Below are positions 1 through 5,899 of a DNA stretch of 5,899 nucleotides, piece by piece. Positions within the stretch are counted from its first letter, which is position 1. The number at the start of each line of letters is the position of its first letter. The translations under genes were made by a program, and so were the position numbers. Source of the DNA: an uncultured Flammeovirgaceae bacterium (lineage in GTDB: Bacteria; Bacteroidota; Bacteroidia; Cytophagales; Cyclobacteriaceae); NCBI GenBank assembly GCA_946480685.1, contig CAMLLI010000313.1:1-5899 (forward strand), in the 5' to 3' direction. The notes under the pieces are model-generated. The model searched no databases, was not told the DNA's origin, and saw only the letters and a list, made by a program, of their open reading frames with translations.

Positions 1-61
1 GTATTTTTTAAAATATATATTCAAACTCTCGCTGGACTTATCGGTATAAAAATTTATTTTT

Positions 62-69
62 TATATTTC
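62..69 (+). promoter_or_regulatory. Weak candidate -7 promoter box for the sensor gene
   Basis: TATATTTC matches the Bacteroidota -7 consensus TAnnTTTG at all but the last base. It lies in a very AT-rich stretch and would place transcription start near base 74, giving a leader of about 20 nt. No TTG-type -33 element is visible at the usual distance upstream (about 36-44). The call is therefore tentative, and the real promoter may lie before the window. Confidence 0.22.
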
Positions 70-80
70 ACTTCCTCAAC

Positions 81-85
81 AGAGG
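81..85 (+). promoter_or_regulatory. Shine-Dalgarno-like AGAGG before the sensor gene
   Basis: AGAGG is followed by 9 nt and then ATG at 95. This supports 95 as the start, as does the good signal peptide that begins there. Bacteroidota often initiate without a strong Shine-Dalgarno sequence, so the site is plausible but not decisive. Confidence 0.4.
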
Positions 86-94
86 TAGAGCCCC

Positions 95-3000
95 ATGCCA
101 GCGAGAGTTTTTGTATTTTTTTTGTTTACACTGGTGTTGTCTCACCATTGTGTGCGTGCACAAAACGGACAATACCGGTTCTCACACCTTGATGTCAACC
201 AGGGCTTGTCCAACAGCCAGGTAAAAACATTTCTGAAAGACAGCAGAGGCTTTCTCTGGATCGGTACCATCTCAGGTCTCAACCGATTTGACGGCAGCAC
301 ATTAAAAATATTCCGCAACGATCCGCGCGATACAACCACGCTTGTGGACAATGACGTGTATCGGATTTTTGAAGATCCTTCCGGACGGATCTGGGTGTAT
401 ACCTATGCCGGTATGTGCGTATATGATCCGGCAACAGAGAAGTTTACCCGCAACGTATATCGTGTATTGCGCGAGTATAATATACCGGAAGGTTTTTTGA
501 CGGATCTTCGGAAAGATCGTGAAGGTAATTTCTGGTTTCTTCACAACACCGGCAAACTCTTTAAATATATACCTTCTAAAAAGAAAACAATTGCAGTTGT
601 CCAGCACGATACAGATACAACGCAGGCCCATAGCAGTCCGATAGTTTCCATTGCCGAAGGTGATAAATGTTTGTGGCTGTTGCATCGCGATGGCATGCTC
701 GAAAAACTCGATGTCCAATCGCTGCATATACTATATCGCAACCTTACCTTTTATCATCAAAACAAAAATGCAACACCGGAATATAGCCTGACTGCAGACA
801 ATGACGGTGATCTTTGGATATACTTTGTAAACACAAACAAAGGTGTATATCATTTCAAAACGTCAGAGAAAAAGATTTATCATTTCAATAAAACGTCATC
901 ACCGGTTCACCTCAATACCGATATTGTACGTGGCGTTGTACAGGACAATAAAGGTTTCATCTGGATCGCGACTGATCATGGTGGTGTTAACGTCATTAAT
1001 AAGAAAGATCTTTCTGTCCACTATATATTGCACAGTGCGGAAGACGAAAGAAGTCTCAGTCAGAACAGTATCCAAACCATGTATAAAGATTACGATGGTT
1101 TTATCTGGATCGGCACGTATAAGCGTGGTGCTAATTACTATCATGAAAACGTGATTCGCTTTCAGCTCTTCCGTCATTCAACTTCCAACGCAAACAGTTT
1201 ACCTTTCAATGATATCAACTGCTTTACGGAAGATGATGAAGGTAATATCTGGATCGGCACCAACGGTGGAGGACTCATCAAATACAATCGCAAGACGGAA
1301 CGCTTCACGCAGTACACACATGAGCCGGGTAATCCGACCAGCATCGGCAGCAATGTAATTGTAAGTATATTCTTTGACAGCTATAAGAAGTTGTGGATCG
1401 GGACATACTACGGTGGCTTGAATTGTTTTGATGGCCGCAACTTTATCCGGTACAGGCATTCGGCAGATCCGAAAAGTATAAGCGATGATAACATATGGGA
1501 GATCTTTGAAGACTCGCAGCGGCAGCTTTGGATCGGTACGCTAACGGCCGGTATAGATATATTTGATCGAAACACCAAAACGTTCCAACACTATCCGCAC
1601 GTACAGTTTCAGATCGACAGCTCGGTGCACTCTACGTATGTACCCGCGATCGTTGAGGATGCAGAGAAGAATATATGGATAGGCACCGGCTATGGTGTTG
1701 ATTTTTATGATCGTAAAACCGGGAAGTTTAAACTCTATCTGAATGATGTAAACAATCCGAAGAGCCTGGGGCATAACAATGTATTTTCAATTCTCGATGA
1801 TGGGAAAGGGATAATCTGGTTTGGTACAAAGGAAGGATTGAATTTATTCGACAAGAAAACAAAAACGTTTCGCGCTCTGCGAGAGGAAGATGGTTTACCC
1901 CACAACACTGTACTGACACTCTTGCAAGACAGTGGTGGTAATTTATGGATGAGTACACCACAGGGATTGTCCAATCTGATCTTGACACGAAAGCCGGATG
2001 GTACAATTGCATCATTCCGTTTTAAAAATTACGATGAATCAGACGGCTTGCAAGGTAAATCTTTCAACGAAGGTGCTGCCTATAAAACACGCAAAGGCGA
2101 ATTGATATTCGGTGGCGCCAACGGATTTAATCTTTTCAAACCTGAAGATATAGCGCTCAACGATAAGAAACCGGTAGTGCGTTTTACGGGCTTGCAGATT
2201 TTTAATAAAGAAGTAAAGATAGGAGAGAAGATAAAGGGCAGTGTTATACTCGATAAGTCAATAACGCTCACGCCCGAGATCAGGCTCGCCCACAGTGATA
2301 ATGTATTCTCGATCGAATTTACTTCACTTAATTTTTTTCTTCCTGAAAAGAGCCGGTATAAATATAAACTGGAAGGCTTTAATAAAGAGTGGCTTGCCAC
2401 CGATGGTAACTCCAGGCGTGTAACCTTCACCAACCTTGATCCGGGTGAATATACCCTCCGCGTAAAAGCAGCTAACAACGATGGTATATGGAATGATGAA
2501 GGCACTTCTATGAAAATTGTTGTTTTGCCTCCGTTCTGGAAAACCAAAACTGCTTTTGTGATCTATATATTCCTGGTGATGGCTGCACTCCTGGTAACAC
2601 GCAAACTGATTCAGCAGCGCGAGCGTCTGAAGTTTATCATTGAGCAGGAACGGCAAGAAGCACAACGCATGCACGAGCTTGACATGATGAAGCTTCGCTT
2701 TTTTACCAATGTGAGTCACGAGTTTCGTACACCACTCACATTAATACTTGCACCGGTAGAAAAACTGATGAAGGCTGCGAGCGAAGAACAGCGGACACAG
2801 TTCCAACTCATCCACCGGAATGCGAGGCGCCTGCTCAACCTCGTTAATCAACTGCTCGATTTCCGGAAGCTCGAAGTGCAGGAGATAAAATTCAATCCTT
2901 CGGAAGGCGATATTGTCCGCTTCATTCGCGATACTACATTTTCATTCTCCGATATGTCAGAGAAGAAAGATGTCTCATTGGATTTCAAAACATCTGTGGA

Positions 3001-4207
3001 TTCGCTCGAAACTATTTTCGATCAGGATAAACTTGAGAAGATATTATTTAACCTCCTGTCCAATGCGTTCAAATTTACGCCTGGCAACGGAAAGATATCA
3101 GTAACAATAAACGAAGTGCACGGTGAGGAAGGTAAATGGCTGGAGATCCGCGTAACCGACACCGGTATAGGTATACCATTGGATCAGCAGGAAAAGATAT
3201 TCGAACGTTTCTTTCAACACGATCTTCCCGGCAGCATGGTAAACCAGGGCAGTGGTATAGGACTGTCTATTACAAAAGAGTTTGTACGTATACATGGCGG
3301 CACCATTACCGTAAGCAGCGAACCCGGACAAGGAAGTTCCTTTACTGTAACTATACCGGTGAGGGATGTTACCGCACACGAAGTGCAGGTTACATCTGAA
3401 GAAACAGAAACACCCGCGTGGGAAGCGGAACTCCAATCGGACAAGCCTGCTATTTTGCTGATTGAAGACAATGAAGATTTCCGTTTCTATCTGAAAGATA
3501 ATCTACGCCTGCACTATAAAATTATAGAGGCACGCAATGGAAAAGAAGGCTGGAACCAGGCGCTGTCAACATTACCGGATCTGATTGTAAGTGATGTAAT
3601 GATGCCGGAGATGAACGGCATAGAACTCTGTAAAAAGATTAAAAGCGATCAGCGCGTATCGCATATACCGGTAATTCTGCTCACTGCGCGCACGGCCGAA
3701 GAACAGAAGATGGAAGGCTTTGAATCAGGAGCCGATGACTATATCACCAAACCTTTCAACTTTGAAATACTGCAATCGCGGGTTCGTAATCTCATTCATC
3801 AGCGCGAAGCATTCCAGAAAGATTTCCGCAAGCAGATCGAAGTAAAAGCGAGTGATGTAAATATTACCTCACTGGATGAGAAGCTTATTCAACGTGCCAT
3901 CAAATGTGTGGAAGATAACATTTCAGACACGGCTTTTTCTGTTGAAACACTAAGTCACGAGCTCGGCATGAGTCGCGTACACCTTTACAAGAAACTGTTG
4001 GCGTTAACGGGCAAGAGTCCGATCGAGTTTATCCGTGTCATTCGCTTGCAGCAGGCAGCACAATTACTGGAAAAAAGTCAGCTCACCGTATCCGAAGTCG
4101 CCTATAAAGTAGGCTTCAACAACCCTAAATACTTTACCAAATACTTTAAGGAAGAGTATAAAATGCTGCCTTCCGCCTATGCTGTCTCAAAGCGATCGAA
4201 GGACTAG
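95..4207 (+). CDS. Hybrid two-component system protein (HTCS): periplasmic sensor, histidine kinase, receiver and AraC-type regulator in one chain
   Basis: Complete, 1370 residues, a usual length for the family. A signal peptide (1-22, cleavage likely after VRA) leads to about 650 residues of Reg_prop repeats. Fourteen xWxGT-like strands start near residues 54, 99, 146, 193, 240, 289, 337, 385, 433, 478, 527, 574, 617 and 670, fitting two seven-bladed propellers. A Y_Y_Y domain (about 738-814) and one membrane helix (about 819-835) follow. The kinase has phosphoacceptor His875 in SHEFRTP, an N box around Asn986-Asn990, DTGIGIP from Asp1022, and GSGIGLSI at 1052-1059. The receiver (about 1119-1232) has Glu1124/Asp1125, phosphoacceptor Asp1167, Thr1197 and Lys1219. 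An AraC-type double helix-turn-helix spans about 1262-1365. All catalytic residues are present. The family senses a periplasmic ligand, often a glycan fragment, and activates nearby genes from the membrane. The ligand here is unknown, and the neighbour is a polyketide synthase rather than susC/susD. Confidence 0.96.
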   Translation: MPARVFVFFLFTLVLSHHCVRAQNGQYRFSHLDVNQGLSNSQVKTFLKDSRGFLWIGTISGLNRFDGSTLKIFRNDPRDTTTLVDNDVYRIFEDPSGRIWVYTYAGMCVYDPATEKFTRNVYRVLREYNIPEGFLTDLRKDREGNFWFLHNTGKLFKYIPSKKKTIAVVQHDTDTTQAHSSPIVSIAEGDKCLWLLHRDGMLEKLDVQSLHILYRNLTFYHQNKNATPEYSLTADNDGDLWIYFVNTNKGVYHFKTSEKKIYHFNKTSSPVHLNTDIVRGVVQDNKGFIWIATDHGGVNVINKKDLSVHYILHSAEDERSLSQNSIQTMYKDYDGFIWIGTYKRGANYYHENVIRFQLFRHSTSNANSLPFNDINCFTEDDEGNIWIGTNGGGLIKYNRKTERFTQYTHEPGNPTSIGSNVIVSIFFDSYKKLWIGTYYGGLNCFDGRNFIRYRHSADPKSISDDNIWEIFEDSQRQLWIGTLTAGIDIFDRNTKTFQHYPHVQFQIDSSVHSTYVPAIVEDAEKNIWIGTGYGVDFYDRKTGKFKLYLNDVNNPKSLGHNNVFSILDDGKGIIWFGTKEGLNLFDKKTKTFRALREEDGLPHNTVLTLLQDSGGNLWMSTPQGLSNLILTRKPDGTIASFRFKNYDESDGLQGKSFNEGAAYKTRKGELIFGGANGFNLFKPEDIALNDKKPVVRFTGLQIFNKEVKIGEKIKGSVILDKSITLTPEIRLAHSDNVFSIEFTSLNFFLPEKSRYKYKLEGFNKEWLATDGNSRRVTFTNLDPGEYTLRVKAANNDGIWNDEGTSMKIVVLPPFWKTKTAFVIYIFLVMAALLVTRKLIQQRERLKFIIEQERQEAQRMHELDMMKLRFFTNVSHEFRTPLTLILAPVEKLMKAASEEQRTQFQLIHRNARRLLNLVNQLLDFRKLEVQEIKFNPSEGDIVRFIRDTTFSFSDMSEKKDVSLDFKTSVDSLETIFDQDKLEKILFNLLSNAFKFTPGNGKISVTINEVHGEEGKWLEIRVTDTGIGIPLDQQEKIFERFFQHDLPGSMVNQGSGIGLSITKEFVRIHGGTITVSSEPGQGSSFTVTIPVRDVTAHEVQVTSEETETPAWEAELQSDKPAILLIEDNEDFRFYLKDNLRLHYKIIEARNGKEGWNQALSTLPDLIVSDVMMPEMNGIELCKKIKSDQRVSHIPVILLTARTAEEQKMEGFESGADDYITKPFNFEILQSRVRNLIHQREAFQKDFRKQIEVKASDVNITSLDEKLIQRAIKCVEDNISDTAFSVETLSHELGMSRVHLYKKLLALTGKSPIEFIRVIRLQQAAQLLEKSQLTVSEVAYKVGFNNPKYFTKYFKEEYKMLPSAYAVSKRSKD

Positions 4208-4378
4208 ATATACTTTGTGCTTCGGTAAATTTACTAAGGAGAAGAAGTGGCCGGGGTAAGGTATAGCTGAACCGTAAGTAACCTGTTGTGCGGCATATGT
4301 GAATGTAAGATTATACAGAAAAACAGATTTTACGTGTATATCTATACCATTATCATTCTTTCGCTCTCTGCGATGAAA

Positions 4379-4391
4379 CCATACTATATGG
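4379..4391. repeat. Short dyad CCATA-CTA-TATGG
   Basis: Five bases on each side of a 3-nt centre form a perfect inverted repeat. It is too short and AT-rich to act as a terminator and is not followed by a T run. It could be half of an operator or simply chance. Confidence 0.25.
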
Positions 4392-4467
4392 CTACATAAG
4401 CGGTTGAGACAGTGTAACATTTCTATTATGCTTTTTTAGAAAACGATTTCATTTAAAACATTTTTAA

Positions 4468-4481
4468 GGTAAGCTTTTACC
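4468..4481. promoter_or_regulatory. Dyad GGTAA-GCTT-TTACC upstream of the polyketide synthase promoter box
   Basis: A perfect 5-bp inverted repeat with a 4-nt centre lies 33 bp before the candidate -7 box. That puts it about 50 bp upstream of the expected transcription start, a typical place for an activator site. It also includes one of the four GTAAG copies in this region. A role as an operator is inference from position only; a chance dyad is equally possible. Confidence 0.3.
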
Positions 4482-4486
4482 ATTTA

Positions 4487-4522
4487 TTGAACGGTCTATA
4501 ATAAATGGGTTGGGTAGCTTTG
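4487..4522 (+). promoter_or_regulatory. Candidate Bacteroidota-type promoter for the polyketide synthase gene
   Basis: TAGCTTTG at 4515-4522 is an exact match to the -7 consensus TAnnTTTG. The nearest upstream TTG (4487-4489) is 25 bp away, slightly longer than the usual spacing of about 17 to 23, so the -33 part is weak. Transcription would begin near 4527-4530, leaving a leader of about 20 nt before ATG 4547. If correct, it rules out the upstream in-frame ATG at 4505 for this transcript. Confidence 0.45.
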
Positions 4523-4546
4523 TTCAAACACCCAAATAACAGTTTT

Positions 4547-5899
4547 ATGAAATTTTCAAGCACCCCACACAGCGAAGATTCGATCGCTATCATTGGAATG
4601 TCATGCCGTTTCCCGAATTCAAATTCACTCGATGAATTTTGGGAGTTACTGAAAAATGGAAAAGATACCATTGCCGAGATTCCCAAAGAGCGCTGGGATG
4701 CTGATCGCTACTATGATCCGGATCCACAGGCTACCCGCAAAACACATCAGCGCCACGCATCACTGTTGAGCAATATCCACGATTTCGATCCGCTGTTCTT
4801 CAATATATCTCCGGCAGAGGCCAGCGAGATGAGTCCGTCTCAAAAACTGATGATGGAACTTGCATGGGAAGCGATTGAAAATTCTTCATTACCCTATAAC
4901 GATGTGAAGGGTAAAAATGTAGGTGTGTTTGTGGGCAATATCTGGACAGACTTTGAACATTATCGTAAAGCGAAGAATGCAAAAGCAACGTTGCACTCGG
5001 CCGTGGGAATGTCATCTAACGTAGTGGCTAACCGCGTATCATTTGCCATGGGCTTTACAGGTCCAAGCCTTGTTATTGACACCGGGTGTTCAGCATCGCT
5101 TGTGGCGTTGCATATGGCGTGTCAAAGCTTGCTCAATAATGAGTCTGCCATGGGCATCGTGGGGGGGATAAATCATATACTCGATCCTGATAAATATATA
5201 GAGCTTACGCAGTTCGGTGGACTTTCTGTAAAAGGAAAGTGCAGCACGTTTGATGTTGATGCAGATGGTTTCGTACGCGGTGAAGGCGGGGGTGTATTGC
5301 TGTTGAAGAAACTGTCGGATGCTGAACGTGATGGCAACAAAATATATGCAGTGATCCGCGGATCCGCAGTAAACAACAACGGTTTCAACGACACATTGCC
5401 GGCAACCAGCACGGAAGGACAGGTATCGCTTTTCGAAAAAGTATATACCAGTGCGGGCATCGATCCACACGAAGTACATTACCTGGAAGCACACGGCACC
5501 GGTACTAAACTCGGTGACCCGAACGAAGCTATCGCTATCGGCGAATTTTTTGGTAAAGGAAGAACAGGCAAAAGCCTGCGCATCGGTTCTGTTAAAACAA
5601 ATATAGGACACACCGAGGCTACTGCGGGTATAGCAGGTCTTATCAAAGTAGTGCTGGCGATGCAGCATAAAGTACTTCCGCCAAACCTGAACTTCAACAA
5701 GCCGAATCCGAATATACCTTTCGAAGAACTTCACCTCGAAGTACAGAAAGATTTATCATCATGGCCTGTTAACAACGGTGAAACATTTAAAGCTGGTGTT
5801 AACTCGTTCGGCTGGGGCGGTACCAACGCGCACGTAGCGATTGAAGAATACCGCGCTCCTCAGAAAGATTCAAGTATACCGGCCAACAGTTCAGAAGTA
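4547..5899 (+). CDS. Type I polyketide synthase, N-terminal ketosynthase domain (partial, continues past the window)
   Basis: The frame is open from ATG 4547 to the last base, giving 451 codons and no stop. A beta-ketoacyl synthase domain begins at about residue 12 (SIAIIGMSCRFP) and ends near 436, leaving a few linker residues. It performs decarboxylative condensation of an acyl chain with a malonyl-type extender. The nucleophile is Cys181 in DTGCSASL; the histidines are His316 in EAHGTGT and His355 in KTNIGH, with Lys350 close by. Spacings of 135 and 39 residues fit active ketosynthases. GVNSFGWGGTNAHV closes the fold (417-430). Two motifs depart from the common form: SPSQK replaces DPQQR, and DTGCSASL replaces DTACSSSL. 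No docking helix or loading domain precedes the domain. The start is uncertain: an in-frame ATG at 4505, right after a TAA stop, would add 14 residues, but the promoter-like box favours 4547. Acyltransferase, reductive and carrier domains, and the product, cannot be known from here. Confidence 0.93.
   Translation, partial: MKFSSTPHSEDSIAIIGMSCRFPNSNSLDEFWELLKNGKDTIAEIPKERWDADRYYDPDPQATRKTHQRHASLLSNIHDFDPLFFNISPAEASEMSPSQKLMMELAWEAIENSSLPYNDVKGKNVGVFVGNIWTDFEHYRKAKNAKATLHSAVGMSSNVVANRVSFAMGFTGPSLVIDTGCSASLVALHMACQSLLNNESAMGIVGGINHILDPDKYIELTQFGGLSVKGKCSTFDVDADGFVRGEGGGVLLLKKLSDAERDGNKIYAVIRGSAVNNNGFNDTLPATSTEGQVSLFEKVYTSAGIDPHEVHYLEAHGTGTKLGDPNEAIAIGEFFGKGRTGKSLRIGSVKTNIGHTEATAGIAGLIKVVLAMQHKVLPPNLNFNKPNPNIPFEELHLEVQKDLSSWPVNNGETFKAGVNSFGWGGTNAHVAIEEYRAPQKDSSIPANSSEV

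Larger units (their letters stand above)
23..110. repeat. Perfect 13-bp inverted repeat bracketing the sensor gene's leader and start codon
   Basis: The left arm, AAACTCTCGCTGG at 23-35, is the exact reverse complement of the right arm, CCAGCGAGAGTTT at 98-110. The 62 bases between them hold the possible -7 box, the Shine-Dalgarno-like AGAGG and the ATG (95-97), which abuts the right arm. The right arm is itself codons 2 to 6. After two unpaired bases, 17-20 can also pair with 113-116, one pair being G-T. The match is direct observation. Its role is unknown: it could be an mRNA stem that hides the start site, a recombination site flanking an invertible segment, a regulator-binding pair, or a remnant of a local inverted duplication. 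Confidence 0.85.
4208..4546. other. 339-bp intergenic region between the sensor and polyketide synthase genes
   Basis: I see no credible gene, tRNA or strong intrinsic terminator here. The second half is AT-rich. It contains two short dyads (4379-4391 and 4468-4481), four copies of GTAAG (4256, 4274, 4305 and 4469), and a -7-like box at 4515-4522. The length and the promoter-like box suggest that the polyketide synthase gene is transcribed separately from the sensor gene, although read-through cannot be excluded because no clear terminator is visible. Confidence 0.7.

Noticed and set aside
41..64. AT-rich near-palindrome ahead of the sensor gene as a terminator of an upstream gene
   Set aside because: It has no G-C pairs in the core and the pairing is imperfect. 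In such an A/T-rich stretch this arises easily.
4208..4217. ATACTTTG just after the sensor stop as a -7 promoter box
   Set aside because: The TA is one base out of register for TAnnTTTG, and the site is more than 300 bp from the next start.
4236..4270. AAGGAG followed 5 nt later by GTG, giving a 7-codon frame
   Set aside because: The ribosome-site match is good but the frame stops after seven codons. The site is purine-rich chance sequence, since Bacteroidota depend little on such sites.
4373..4399. Tiny plus-strand frame MKPYYMAT that could be a leader peptide
   Set aside because: It has no Shine-Dalgarno sequence or clear promoter, no run of regulatory codons, and no attenuator-like stem after it.
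4187..4420. 77-codon minus-strand frame in the intergenic region
   Set aside because: It overlaps the 3' end of the sensor gene, has no ribosome site or recognisable domain, and has a composition like random frame.
4420..4442. Inverted repeat TTTCTA / TAGAAA as a terminator for the sensor gene
   Set aside because: The stem is only 6 bp and mostly A-T, the loop is 11 nt, and the T run is in the loop instead of after the stem.
5090..5734. 214-codon open frame on the minus strand opposite the ketosynthase
   Set aside because: It lies antisense to an unmistakable ketosynthase, including its catalytic residues, and its translation shows no recognisable domain. It is a shadow frame.

Overview
The window looks like chromosomal DNA of a member of the Bacteroidota. 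GC content is moderate and ATA (Ile) codons are common. The main gene is a one-protein hybrid two-component system of the type found mostly in that phylum, and the best promoter-like match is the Bacteroidota -7 box TAnnTTTG. A type I polyketide synthase fits free-living groups such as Chitinophagaceae or Cytophagales better than gut Bacteroides, but the sequence does not prove a family or genus.

Layout: bases 1-94 are an AT-rich leader with a possible promoter, a Shine-Dalgarno-like AGAGG, and one arm of a perfect 13-bp inverted repeat. The other arm is codons 2 to 6 of the first gene. Bases 95-4207 (+) encode a complete 1370-residue hybrid sensor: signal peptide, 14 propeller blades, Y_Y_Y domain, one membrane helix, histidine kinase, receiver, and AraC-type DNA-binding domain. 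Bases 4208-4546 are a 339-bp intergenic region with no convincing gene or terminator; it holds two short dyads, four copies of GTAAG, and a TAnnTTTG box just before the next gene. Bases 4547-5899 (+) are the first 451 codons of a gene that runs off the window, almost all of it one ketosynthase domain with its catalytic Cys-His-His set intact.

How they may work together (inference): the sensor would bind a ligand in the periplasm, relay phosphate from His875 to Asp1167, and use its AraC domain to switch on nearby genes. Such sensors usually sit beside polysaccharide-utilisation genes. Here the next gene on the same strand is a polyketide synthase with its own probable promoter, so control of a biosynthetic cluster is possible. 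The best candidates for something unusual are the inverted repeat around the sensor's start codon and this sensor-polyketide synthase pairing. No wholly new system can be demonstrated from this window.
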